A stretch of DNA of 64,000 nt from Archangium sp. (GTDB lineage: Bacteria; Myxococcota; Myxococcia; Myxococcales; Myxococcaceae), in the NCBI GenBank assembly GCA_030695565.1, contig JAUYRZ010000048.1:124001-188000 (forward strand). Reading direction: 5' to 3'. Below the pieces are notes generated by a model, which was given only the letters and a program-made list of their open reading frames with translations, searched no databases and was not told the origin of the DNA. Shown piece after piece: positions 25,501-33,882 of the stretch (the stretch's first letter is position 1; the number at the start of each line of letters is the position of its first letter). The position numbers were made by a program, and so were the translations under genes.

Positions 25501-25716
25501 GATCAAAAGGTCTTCTTCAAGGGCGCCCAGACGGAGGACAACGGCAAGGTGAAGTTCTCCACCGAGTTCTCCCTGAAGGAGGGCAACAACCTGGTCACCG
25601 TGGTCGCCCGCGAGTCGCAGGACTTCGCCAGCCGGAAGTCGGTGGTCATCCGCCGCCGGCCCGCCGCCGTCGCGCAGAAGGTCAATGAGCAGCCGGCCCA
25701 GAAGGCGAAGCCCTGA
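22543..25716 (+). CDS. S41 family carboxyl-terminal processing protease with long C-terminal extension
   Basis: 1057 residues from ATG 22543, picked because GAGGAAAG lies 10 bases upstream. A signal peptide or anchor is at residues 4-20, so it acts in the periplasm. Domain order is an N-terminal helical domain, PDZ (GEFGGLGFVIQMREG; KDDQILRIGEES), then the S41 catalytic domain with GSASASEIVAGAL (nucleophile Ser in this stretch, residues 387-399) and FGKGSVQ (Lys415). After about residue 460 comes a Lys/Asp-rich linker, then two or more CARDB-like beta-sandwiches, a Cys pair in NCSACNGDGLVQRGE, an SH3-like segment and another sandwich. Typical CtpA proteins are 400-550 residues. The extension probably binds substrates or the wall. 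Confidence 0.9.
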   Translation: MHTLRRVAVIAALLAAWAFSGNDRAPLTLTMSDAVAAPRLDEKDAKAPHELSALRVLTKVIHYVKENYVDPKRVRPKEMLVASLEAVEKSVPDVLVDGNAEAGNVRVNVNGKLKEFDIGHVDSLWKMSFTLKDIFDFISRNMRPVEDSREVEYAAVNGMLQTLDPHSVLLRPELYREMKLTTKGEFGGLGFVIQMREGVLTVVKVLPKTPAFRGGIKKDDQILRIGEESTVNMDLNEAVGKLRGPVDSKVTISVMRKGWEKNQQMTVTRALITIESVQSKLLASNVGYVRLKNFQGNTTRDLQTSLEELGEQAKKGGSANGLRGLVLDMRGNPGGLLDQAIQVSDLFLSSGTIVSTVGLSDKLREEKRAHQDDEDDLFPIAVLLNAGSASASEIVAGALKNQNRAVIIGRQSFGKGSVQVLYDFPDDSALKLTIAKYLTPGDLSIQEVGITPDIQLIPTRITRERVDVFAPRRSMGEADLESHFGNPANAAAVKKRDDVVMKEKPVDTVKYLKEEKEKVAKVEPKKDPKAPAPKGGKNVLTDTDASANNHDEELDDQLDAESQDEVKEDFEVTFARDFLLAAPQLRRDEMLKGGKNFVIEKRQLEEKRIADAITALGIDWTPGETPKNVQLVSSMKPTMDKKITAGETVPLEITVENKGADPVRRLRAWIESDNGFLDRREFLFGQVKPGEKKTWTVNVKTPKDLASRRDGVTVKLQDDSGTLTESTVGELTIVEIPRPQFAYTWSIVDNCSACNGDGLVQRGEDISVFIDVTNVGSGKALDAFSSVRNASDANIFIEKGRFKLGELAQGETKSSRFQLEVKKGFKGDEFGLRYAVIDEPLEEFTADKIMIPVAPDGAPSPPFEPSKATSRIADKADIYASVDGKRALARLPKGAVVTEVARGGNMAKVEWEKDRFVFVKLSDLRDAKGQKPLAAKDAVWNQFRTPATISMNVDPSQGGAVVDGEKFTLSSVVSDPQLLDVFVLVNDQKVFFKGAQTEDNGKVKFSTEFSLKEGNNLVTVVARESQDFASRKSVVIRRRPAAVAQKVNEQPAQKAKP

Positions 25717-25761
25717 GACCAGTAATTGATGCCTCAGGCGCGCGGGACTAGGTTCACCACC

Positions 25762-26655
25762 ATGTCTCGTCGCCTGTGGTGTTTGCTCGGTGCGCTTGCG
25801 TCCACCTCCGCGTTCGCGGACGCGTACGACTTTCGCATCTACCAGCTGGGCAACCCCAAAGAGGGCGGAGCCGGCTTCACGCCTTCGGCGAACGCGAACT
25901 TTCGAGCCTTCGCCCGCCGCCTCGGCGCGGCCATCACGTCGACGAACCTCGCCCCGCCCGAGACCCTCGGTCACTCGGCCTTCGCCATCTCGGCCGAGCT
26001 GTCGGTCGTCGACCTGGGCACGGCGATCGGCGCGACCGACATGCCCACGGTGCGGCCCATCAACGGCGCTGTGCTGCTGCCTTCGATTCACATCAGGAAG
26101 GGGCTGCCCTGGAGCTTCGAGCTCGGCGTGCGCGCGGCCTGGTGGGAAAAGAGCCGCATGGGTACGGGCACGCTCGAGCTCAAGTGGGCGCTCAACGAAG
26201 GCTTCACCTACCTGCCCGACATCGGCGTGCGCGGCTTCGTCACCAAGATCCTCAACAGCCGCGACTTCGACGTCACCGCGGGTGGGCTCGACCTGGGCAT
26301 CGGCAAGCAGTTCGCCGTCGCCGGCATGGTCACCCTGACGCCCTACTTCGGTTGGAACCTGACCTTCGTCGGTGCTTCGACGGGCAACGTCGACTTCAAC
26401 CCCAGCCGTACGCTGGCCGAGGCCGACGCGCCCAACGCGCAGTTCAGCAACTACTACGTGTACGACTCGGTGCTCGCGGCCAACAACACCAACAACCGCT
26501 TCTATGGCGGCTTCCGCTTCATCGCGGGCGTGGTGATGCTCGGCTTCGAGTTCAGCTACACCGTGCTGGGCAGCTTCACCGACGACACGCTCGGCACCAC
26601 GGTCAACATGCCTGCGGTGCTCGCCTACAACAGCACCATCGGCTTCGACTTCTAA
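25762..26655 (+). CDS. Putative outer-membrane beta-barrel protein
   Basis: 297 residues from ATG 25762, which begins a signal peptide cut after TSAFA (MSRRLWCLLGALASTSAFA). The frame is open from 25726 but those codons lie ahead of the signal. The mature part has alternating hydrophobic strands with aromatic girdles (WSFELGVRAAWWE, LTPYFGWNLTFVG, NRFYGGFRFIAGVVM, FSYTVLGSF) and ends in Phe (TIGFDF), as outer-membrane barrels do. The function is unknown. Its 3' end overlaps the convergent GDPD gene by 4 bases. It follows the S41 protease by 45 bases and may share its mRNA. Confidence 0.7.
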   Translation: MSRRLWCLLGALASTSAFADAYDFRIYQLGNPKEGGAGFTPSANANFRAFARRLGAAITSTNLAPPETLGHSAFAISAELSVVDLGTAIGATDMPTVRPINGAVLLPSIHIRKGLPWSFELGVRAAWWEKSRMGTGTLELKWALNEGFTYLPDIGVRGFVTKILNSRDFDVTAGGLDLGIGKQFAVAGMVTLTPYFGWNLTFVGASTGNVDFNPSRTLAEADAPNAQFSNYYVYDSVLAANNTNNRFYGGFRFIAGVVMLGFEFSYTVLGSFTDDTLGTTVNMPAVLAYNSTIGFDF

Positions 26656-27386
26656 TCGAGGGGCTGAGCCCGCTTGAGCTGCCGGCGCAGCTCGCCGGGC
26701 TTGTTGGTGATCACCCAGTTCACCCCCATCGCCCTCAAGCGTCGCGCTTCGTCGACGTCATCGACCGTCCACACCGCGACCTCCAGCTCGAGCGCGTGCC
26801 AGCGATTCACCCGCTCCGTGGTCACTTGCGAGAAGTGCGGATGCACCGAGGTGCGCGCGGTGAACGGCAACCAGCCCCACACCTGGGGAACCCACGCGCG
26901 ATCGGGGTCGATCAACAGGCCCCGGCGCAGCCTGGGAAAAGCGCCCGCCAGCCGCACCAGGCACAGCGGGTTGAAGCTCGAGACGAACACCTGGTTGCCC
27001 AGCCGGCGCTTCGAGAGCAGCTCGCCCACGGCCAACGAGAGCCCGTGATCGTCGGTGGTCTCGCACTTGATCTCGACGTTGCAGAACACCTTCGAAGAGA
27101 CCAGGTCGAGCACGTCTTCCAGCAGGGGAATGCGGGCGGGCCGGAAGCCGAGCGCTGAGCCGACGTCGACGTCTTTGAGCTTCCACCAGGGCGTGGTGAG
27201 CACCTCCCAGTGCAGGCCGGAGAGGCGGTCGAGCCATTCGTCGTGGCAGACCACCAGCTCGCCGGTCGCGCAGCGCATCACGTCGAGCTCGAAGCCATCG
27301 GCCTTCTGGGCGAGGGCGCCTTCGAAGGCCTCCATGGTGTTCTCGGGGAAGTCAGCGCTGGCACCGCGATGACCGAGGATGCGCAT
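26652..27386 (-). CDS. Glycerophosphodiester phosphodiesterase (GDPD family)
   Basis: 244 residues from ATG 27386, which has GAGGGG 7 bases upstream. The ATG at 27392 and GTG at 27401 are too close to or inside that site. It hydrolyses glycerophosphodiesters to glycerol-3-phosphate and an alcohol, using a metal-dependent TIM barrel. Family motifs are LGHRGASADFPENTMEAF at the start, GFELDVMRC and VCHDEWLDRLS. The C-terminal WTVDD and GVNWVITNKP close the barrel. There is no signal peptide, so it is cytoplasmic. Length is normal. Confidence 0.93.
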   Translation of the reverse strand: MRILGHRGASADFPENTMEAFEGALAQKADGFELDVMRCATGELVVCHDEWLDRLSGLHWEVLTTPWWKLKDVDVGSALGFRPARIPLLEDVLDLVSSKVFCNVEIKCETTDDHGLSLAVGELLSKRRLGNQVFVSSFNPLCLVRLAGAFPRLRRGLLIDPDRAWVPQVWGWLPFTARTSVHPHFSQVTTERVNRWHALELEVAVWTVDDVDEARRLRAMGVNWVITNKPGELRRQLKRAQPLD

Positions 27387-27463
27387 CGGCATACCCCTCA
27401 CCTGCTCCCCCGTCGGCGAGGCGTCAAGTTGCGTCGTGAGCGCCCGTGGGGCACTGTGGGACC

Positions 27464-27682
27464 ATGACTGTAGGAAGCGGCGAACTGATCATGCTGGGCA
27501 TCATCCTGGTGATCGTCTTTTCAGCGTCCCAGATGGGCACGCTGGGCAACGCCGTGGGCCGCTTCGTTCACTCGTTCCGCAAGGCCTCGCAGGGTGACGG
27601 CTACGTCGACGTGAAGCCCACCTCGAAGCTCGAGCGCGGCACCGAAGACGCGCAGGTCATCGACGGATCGCCGAAGCACTGA
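27464..27682 (+). CDS. TatA/TatE-like twin-arginine translocase subunit
   Basis: 72 residues from ATG 27464 (MTVGSGELIMLGII). One N-terminal transmembrane helix (GELIMLGIILVIVFSA) is followed by a hinge and an amphipathic helix (LGNAVGRFVHSFRKAS), then an acidic tail, which is the TatA plan. The F-G of the usual VVLFG hinge reads S-A, and LPELG reads M-G-T-L-G, so it is a divergent member. No tatB or tatC is nearby. The gene's last 26 bases overlap the convergent neighbour. Confidence 0.75.
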   Translation: MTVGSGELIMLGIILVIVFSASQMGTLGNAVGRFVHSFRKASQGDGYVDVKPTSKLERGTEDAQVIDGSPKH

Positions 27683-28415
27683 GCTTTCCCGCCAGCTCGC
27701 GCACCGAGAGGTGCACGTTGCGGTCGGTCGCCAGCTGCCGAAGATCCGGAGCCGACAACAGCGGCACGATCTTCACCCCCACCTCCGGTGACAGATAGGG
27801 GTTGAACGCCAGCGCGCGCCGCACGGCGGGCTGCATGTTCCAACGGGGGCTGCGCCAGATCTCCTCGAGCGGTTCAGGGCGCGCGGGCCTGCGGGCGGCG
27901 ATGCGCACCACCAGGTCTTCCGTGAGCCGGGGGTTCTTGAGCACCTCGCGGATCACCGATGCATTCGAAGCGACCGCCAGCCGCGAGAGCTCGTCGGGGT
28001 TTCGGGTCAGCCGCGCGCGGGTCTTGAGCACGCCCAGCGGCGAGGTGAAGAGCTTCGCGTCGGCCCGCGCGGCCGCGTCGGAGTCGTACTCCTGCACCGG
28101 CCGCCCCTCGCTGAACACGAAGGTCACGTCGTCCTGCTCCGAGAGCGCGGCGACCTGGCGCAGCGTGGCCAGGTGCGGAATGAGATCGCCGTCGTCTTCC
28201 AGCGCGCGCATGAAGGCGGGCAACACGCGCATGGCCGGCTCCCAGCGCTGCACCGAGAGACGCATCACGGTGGAGAGCAGCTCGGTGGCCTGCGGTGGAT
28301 CGAGCTCACCCAGCGTGCGCGCCGCGGCCCGGCGGAGCACGTCGTGGCCACCTCCGAGCACGTCGAGCCGCCGGATGATCTGGCGCAGCTCGTCGGGCTC
28401 GTCGTCGATGGTCAC
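27657..28415 (-). CDS. ARM/HEAT-like repeat protein
   Basis: 252 residues, all helical, soluble, no signal peptide. Short repeated helices with Leu/Ala/Val spacing (RRAAARTLGELDPPQATELL; RLAVASNASVIREVLKNPRL; AVRRALAFNPYLSPEVGVKI; LRQLATDRNVHLSVREL) point to a solenoid of the ARM or leucine-rich repeat-variant type. The function is unknown. Its ATG overlaps the stop of the zinc-ribbon membrane protein gene by four bases, and its end overlaps the convergent tatA-like gene by 26 bases. Confidence 0.7.
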   Translation of the reverse strand: MTIDDEPDELRQIIRRLDVLGGGHDVLRRAAARTLGELDPPQATELLSTVMRLSVQRWEPAMRVLPAFMRALEDDGDLIPHLATLRQVAALSEQDDVTFVFSEGRPVQEYDSDAAARADAKLFTSPLGVLKTRARLTRNPDELSRLAVASNASVIREVLKNPRLTEDLVVRIAARRPARPEPLEEIWRSPRWNMQPAVRRALAFNPYLSPEVGVKIVPLLSAPDLRQLATDRNVHLSVRELAGKLSASAIRR

Positions 28416-29932
28416 GGATTGGCAGCGGTCGGATTGACGGGCACCGCGCGCGCCGACACCCGCACCCGGAAGGCCTTCAGGTCGGGCGGATATTCGGTGA
28501 ACGGCACCACGAACGCCGCGGCCGCGCCGGCCGGCACCACCAACGATCGTTTCTCCACCTTGAGGCTGAGCGCTTCGAGCGATTCGGTGCTGTCGATGAG
28601 GAAGATCTCCTCGGGCGTGGCGGGATCACCCGCCCAGCTCTCCCCGAAACGCACCACCTTGCCGTCGTCGACGATCTCCGCCTTCACCACCACCTTCACC
28701 GCCACCTCGCTGCGGTTCATCACCTCACCCCGCACGAAGAACACCGAGCGGCCCGCGCGCGTCTGGTAGAGCCCGTTCGACACGTCGTTGGCCACGAAGT
28801 CGACCGAAGGCGCGAAGGTGTTCTTGAGGCCCTCGAGCGAGAACGCCTCGCTGGAGAGCTTGCCTTCGTTCACGTAGGCCGTGCCGACCACCACCAGCCC
28901 GAAGACCAGCATCGCGGCGATCGCCACGTTGACGATGATGCCCACCACCGTGCGGCGGCGAGGCGGCTCGGGCGGGGGCGCTGCGGGCGTCGGCACCGGC
29001 GGAGGTGCCGCCGGGCGGTTCAACGACACGCGCTCGACGTTGCGGTTGCTGGCGCTCGACGGCTCGAGGTCCGGCGGAGGCAGGTCGAGCAACGAAGGCG
29101 CCGGCGGCGGCATGTCGAACATCGCGCGCGCCGCGGCCCCATCGACCGGCATCGGCGCGGGGCCCGCGTCATCTGCACCGGCGAAGAAACCATCCGCTCC
29201 GCCACTCTGCGGGAAGGCGGGTGAATCCATCGGAGCGCTCGACTGCGCCTGCAGCCCGCCCATGTCGAAGGCCCCACCGCCTGAAGGCGCTGAAGGCGCG
29301 ACCTGGGAAAAGTCGAAGGCTGGCAGAGAAGGGGCCACCGGCGCTGGCGCCGAAGGAGGCGGCGGCGGCGGCGGTGCCGGGGGACGCACGGCGGGCAGCG
29401 GCGCGACCTGCTGCGTGGGCGCGGTGAAGTTCGAGAAGTCGAACGCGGCAGCAGGCGCCGCAGAGGCCGCGGGCGGGCGGGCGATGGCGGCGAAATCGAA
29501 CGGCGAGGCCGAGGGAGGCGCGGGCGGCGGCAGGTACGCCGGCACTGCCGGAACCGTCGGCGAGGTATGCGAGCTGGCCCCCGGCGGCGTCAACGAGCCG
29601 AAATCGAAAGGCTGCACGTTCTCGACGGGAGCCGGCTTGGCCGCGGGGTACGGCGGCGGCGGCTTGCGAGTCGCCTCCACGCCGAGCGCAAAGACACCGG
29701 GCCGGGTGACCTCGGAGTCGGCAGGTTGGGCCGCCGCACCGAACCGGGCAAACGGGTCGGCGGCCGTCGGTGTTCCCACCGCAGGCAGGGTGGCCGTCGC
29801 CGGCTGCGCCATGTCACGCGTCACGCGGAAGGTGTGGCTGCACTTGGTGCACCGAACCTTCACACCCTTGTCGGTGACCTTGTCGTCGGGGATCTTGAAT
29901 CGGGTCTGGCACTGCTCGCACTTGACGATCAT
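28412..29932 (-). CDS. MJ0042-type zinc-ribbon membrane protein with DUF3426-like C-terminus
   Basis: 506 residues. The N-terminus is a zf-MJ0042 zinc ribbon with two CxxC pairs (KCEQCQTRFKIPDDKVTD; RCTKCSHTFRV, residues 4-36). A 280-residue Pro/Ala/Phe-rich, low-complexity region follows, with repeated FDF motifs (AFDFSNF, AFDFSQV, PFDFAAI) that look like short linear binding sites. There is one transmembrane helix (about 337-360), and the periplasmic C-terminal domain (SVFFVRGEVMNRSEVAVKV) matches DUF3426. The sequence suggests a bridge between cytoplasmic and periplasmic partners. It is the first gene of an operon with the ARM/HEAT-like gene (ATGA overlap) and is divergent from phaR. Confidence 0.8.
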   Translation of the reverse strand: MIVKCEQCQTRFKIPDDKVTDKGVKVRCTKCSHTFRVTRDMAQPATATLPAVGTPTAADPFARFGAAAQPADSEVTRPGVFALGVEATRKPPPPYPAAKPAPVENVQPFDFGSLTPPGASSHTSPTVPAVPAYLPPPAPPSASPFDFAAIARPPAASAAPAAAFDFSNFTAPTQQVAPLPAVRPPAPPPPPPPSAPAPVAPSLPAFDFSQVAPSAPSGGGAFDMGGLQAQSSAPMDSPAFPQSGGADGFFAGADDAGPAPMPVDGAAARAMFDMPPPAPSLLDLPPPDLEPSSASNRNVERVSLNRPAAPPPVPTPAAPPPEPPRRRTVVGIIVNVAIAAMLVFGLVVVGTAYVNEGKLSSEAFSLEGLKNTFAPSVDFVANDVSNGLYQTRAGRSVFFVRGEVMNRSEVAVKVVVKAEIVDDGKVVRFGESWAGDPATPEEIFLIDSTESLEALSLKVEKRSLVVPAGAAAAFVVPFTEYPPDLKAFRVRVSARAVPVNPTAANP

Positions 29933-29977
29933 TGAGCGGAGCGGACACTAGCCTGCTTCTGAAACGAAATCGCGCGG

Positions 29978-30006
29978 TTGGCACCAGAGTGGACAGGTGG
30001 TACAGC
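29978..30006 (+). promoter_or_regulatory. Possible promoter of phaR
   Basis: TTGGCA (29978-29983), an exact 17-base spacer, then TACAGC (30001-30006). Predicted transcription start is near 30013, 24 bases before the ATG at 30037, with CAGGGG in between as the ribosome site. This also argues that upstream in-frame codons are not coding. Confidence 0.4.
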
Positions 30007-30036
30007 TTTCGCGCACTGCGTCAGGGGTCCACGTCC

Positions 30037-30645
30037 ATGAGCGAAGCAGAATCGACCGTTCGCGAGCCGAAGGTCATCAAGCGCTACACCAACCGGAAGC
30101 TCTACGACACCGTCGAGAGCCGGTACGTGACGCTCGACGAGATCGCCGAGATGGTGAAGCAGGGCGTGGAAGTGAAGATCGTCGACAACCGGAGCAAGGA
30201 AGACCTCACCTCGGTCACGCTCGCGCAGATCGTCTTCGAAGAAGAGAAGAAGAAGAACCAGATGCCCCTGTCGGTGCTGCGCGAGATCATCCGCCAGCCG
30301 GGCGAGAAGCTGAACGCGTTCATCAACAGCCAGGTCAGCCCGCGCGTCGACGCCATCAAGCAGGAGGCAGGTCAGCGCATCAACACCCTGCTGGGCCGTG
30401 AGCAGTCGGAAGGCGACATCACCCCTGCAGCCCTGGTGCAGCAGTCGCAGAAGGTGTTCGAGACCTGGCAGGCGCGGGTCGACGAGCGCGTGAAGACCGC
30501 CGTCGAGAACGTGCTGGGCAACCTGCCCGCGCTGGGCCGCGATCTCTCCACCCTGGTGCAGCGCATCGAGCAGCTGGAGCAGAAGCTCGCCCAGCTCGAG
30601 CAGGACAAGCCGACCCCGCCGCCTTCGAAGAAGTCGAAGGGCTGA
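30037..30645 (+). CDS. phaR: PHB/PHA accumulation regulator DNA-binding protein
   Basis: 202 residues from ATG 30037. The first 70 residues are the PhaR DNA-binding domain: IKRYTNRKLYDTVESRYVTL, MVKQGVEVKIVDN, TLAQIVFEEEKK, LREIIRQPGE. PhaR proteins repress phasin and granule genes and also bind PHA granules. The C-terminal half is a long Gln/Glu-rich coiled coil (LVQRIEQLEQKLAQLEQ), in place of the short second domain of well-studied PhaR. No PHA synthase is in the window. It is convergent with the ParA gene 30 bases away. Confidence 0.85.
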   Translation: MSEAESTVREPKVIKRYTNRKLYDTVESRYVTLDEIAEMVKQGVEVKIVDNRSKEDLTSVTLAQIVFEEEKKKNQMPLSVLREIIRQPGEKLNAFINSQVSPRVDAIKQEAGQRINTLLGREQSEGDITPAALVQQSQKVFETWQARVDERVKTAVENVLGNLPALGRDLSTLVQRIEQLEQKLAQLEQDKPTPPPSKKSKG

Positions 30646-30675
30646 CCGCACCAGTCCGCGGGATGAACGGTGCGC

Positions 30676-31440
30676 TCAGCGCGCCCGCTCGATGCGCTCG
30701 GCGATCTGCTGCAGCAGCGTCGCCCCGCGGCTCCACGGCGCATGTTCCCAGATGGTCTTGCCGTGACTCTGGGCCTCGTCGATGGCCACGTTGAGCCCCA
30801 TCGGCTCGCTGACCTTCTTCGGGAAGTACTGCTTGAGCTTCTCCACGATCTCCTCCGACATCTGCGTCTTGCGATGCAGGGTGGGGATGATCTGAGTGAC
30901 CCGGAGCTTGCTGTGCCCGTGCTCCTGGGCGACCCGCTCCACCGTGGCCACCATCTCCGCGCAGCCGTCGAGCGCGAGGTAGGTGGTGGCGACGGGAATG
31001 ACGATCTCTTCGGCGGCCAGCAGGACGTTGGTGGTGACCAGACCGAATGAGGGCGGCGCGTCGAAGATGATCACGTCGTACCGCTCATCGGCCGGCTCCA
31101 GCACCCGCGCGAGAAGCTTCGCCCGGTCTGGGTTGCTGGCCGCGTGCGTGGGGAACTCGGCCATCTCCTTCCACGAAGGCACCAGCCAGAGGTTCTCCAC
31201 TGCGGTCGCCCGGGTCACCTGCGACAACTCGATGGCCGGGTTGGTGAGCAGGTCGAACACCGTCAGGCCACCGGAGCGCACGTCGACGCCCAGGGTCTTC
31301 GCGGCGTGGCCCTGGGTATCGAGGTCGACCAGGAGCACCCGCTGCCGCCGCTTCTGCGCGAAGAAGGCAGCCACGTTCACGGCGAGGGTGGTCTTGCCCA
31401 CCCCGCCCTTCTCGTTGATGAAGGCGATGCGACGAGCCAC
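30676..31440 (-). CDS. ParA/MinD-type partitioning ATPase
   Basis: 254 residues, GTG start. The deviant Walker A INEKGGVGKTTLAVN is near residue 11, followed by VDLDTQGHAAKTLGV and the Walker B strand IIFDAPPSFGLVTTN, with Lys and Thr intact. Such ATPases position DNA, granules or protein clusters by binding DNA non-specifically as dimers. No parB or parS is seen beside it, so it is an orphan type. The upstream coiled-coil gene (stop TAG overlapping the GTG by one base) is probably its partner. Closeness to phaR suggests PHA granules as cargo; that is inference. Confidence 0.85.
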   Translation of the reverse strand: MARRIAFINEKGGVGKTTLAVNVAAFFAQKRRQRVLLVDLDTQGHAAKTLGVDVRSGGLTVFDLLTNPAIELSQVTRATAVENLWLVPSWKEMAEFPTHAASNPDRAKLLARVLEPADERYDVIIFDAPPSFGLVTTNVLLAAEEIVIPVATTYLALDGCAEMVATVERVAQEHGHSKLRVTQIIPTLHRKTQMSEEIVEKLKQYFPKKVSEPMGLNVAIDEAQSHGKTIWEHAPWSRGATLLQQIAERIERAR

Positions 31441-31739
31441 TACTTCTTCTTGGTGTCGACGAGCTGGTCGATCTTGCCCTCGAGGGTGCCGAGCAGCTTC
31501 TCGACCTCGTCGATCTTCTCGCGCAGTGTTTCCAGGTCGCCGGTGGAGGGCAGGTTCATCGCCGAGAGCGCGCTGCGGATGCTCTTGTCGAGGGAGCCCT
31601 TGGCCGAGAGGCCCCGGGAGACGATGGTCTGGATGCCCGAGACGAACTTCTCGTTCGACATGAGCTGCTGCACCAGCTTCCCGATGCGCTCCTCACCGGT
31701 CGCCACGAGCTTCTTCATCATCGGGTTGTCTTTCAGCAT
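31440..31739 (-). CDS. Small coiled-coil protein, phasin-like
   Basis: 99 residues, cytoplasmic and helical. The last 35 residues form a clear heptad coiled coil (DLETLREKIDEVEKLLGTLE) and the tail is Lys-rich. The N-terminal part (MKKLVATGEERIGKLVQQLM, MSNEKFVSGIQTIVSRG) resembles PhaI/phasin-like and granule-associated proteins. It is the first gene of an operon with the ParA ATPase, one-base overlap, so it may act as the cargo adaptor. The family call is uncertain. It is divergent from the ArsA-like pair, with only 8 bases between the two start codons, so the promoters must overlap or lie inside the genes. Confidence 0.6.
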   Translation of the reverse strand: MLKDNPMMKKLVATGEERIGKLVQQLMSNEKFVSGIQTIVSRGLSAKGSLDKSIRSALSAMNLPSTGDLETLREKIDEVEKLLGTLEGKIDQLVDTKKK

Positions 31740-31747
31740 GGCGGCGG

Positions 31748-32679
31748 ATGCTGCGTTCCACGCTCCACCATGTCAATGTGACTTTCGCCGTGGTCGAAGA
31801 ACTGTCTGACAAACGACTCCTCGTGGTGACTGGCAAAGGAGGCGTCGGAAAGTCGACGCTGGCCGCAGCCCTCGCCCTCCAAAGCGCCCGTGAAGGCCTG
31901 CGCACCCTGGTGTGCGAAGTGAACGCCAAGGAGCGCATCAGCCTGCTCCTGGGCCGGCCTGAAGTCGGGCCGGAGGTCACCGCCATCGATGAAAACCTCT
32001 GGGCGGTGAACGTGCGCCCCCAGGAGGCCATGCGCGAATACGCCCTGATGATGCTCAAGTTCGAGAGCATCTACAGCGCCGTCTTCGAGAACCGCGTGGT
32101 GCGCTACTTCCTGCGCTTCATCCCCTCGCTGCAGGAGCTGGTGCTGCTGGGGAAGATCCTCTTTCACTTGAAAGAGAAGCGGCCCGATGGGCGCTGGCGG
32201 TTCGATCGCATCATCATCGACGCCCCGGCCACCGGGCACGCCATCACCTTCTTCTCGGTGCCGCAGGTGATCGTCGACACGGTGCCCCCGGGCGCGATGG
32301 CCACCGACGCCACGTGGATGAGGGATCTGCTGATCGATCCGAAGACCACCGCCGTGGTGCTGGTCTCGTTGCCTGAAGAGCTGCCGGTGAACGAGACCAT
32401 CGAGCTGCACGCGGCGTTGCTCTCGAAGGTGAAGATGCAATCGTCGTTGGTGGTGCTCAACGGCTTCATTCCGCTGCGCTTCGACGCGTCGGATGCCCCC
32501 GAGTCGGAAGGTCTCAAAGAGATCGCCCGCCATCACACCGCGCGGGCCAACCTGTCGGTCGCCTCTCTGGAGCGGTTGAAGACGCTGGGCCTGCGGGTGG
32601 TGACCGTGCCGCGTCTCTTCGTGCCCGAGTTCAGCCGCCAGGCGGTCGAGCAGGTCGCAGCGTATTTCGGAGGCAAGAA

Positions 32680-32683
<4 letters not shown>
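31748..32683 (+). CDS. ArsA/Get3-like ATPase, first of pair
   Basis: 311 residues from ATG 31748; GTG 31778 is another possible start, giving MTFAVVEELSDKRLL. The P-loop VVTGKGGVGKSTLAAALAL retains the signature lysine of the Get3/ArsA group. IIIDAPATGHAITFF is the Walker B/switch region. The metal-binding Cys residues of arsenite pumps are not seen. It probably forms a heterodimer with the next product, as described for paired ArsA-like proteins in Actinobacteria (Rv3679-Rv3680 in M. tuberculosis). The role there is in the cell envelope; here it is unknown. It overlaps the next gene by four bases. Confidence 0.85.
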
Positions 32684-33810
<1,127 letters not shown>

Positions 33811-33882
33811 GGTGCGCGGAACCGGCGCGGTGAGGCCGGTGTCGGTGGCTCGCCCCTCTTCTCGAAAGCGAACGAACCCTCA

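Noticed and set aside
22696-26091. Very long minus-strand open frame (1131 codons) opposite the S41 protease
   Set aside because: It is a GC-rich shadow: the amino acids are repetitive Arg/Leu/Val/His/Asp without domains, and the plus strand has clear S41 motifs.
29290-29600. Repetitive GC-rich DNA as a separate repeat element
   Set aside because: It is the Pro/Ala/FDF-coding linker of the zinc-ribbon protein.
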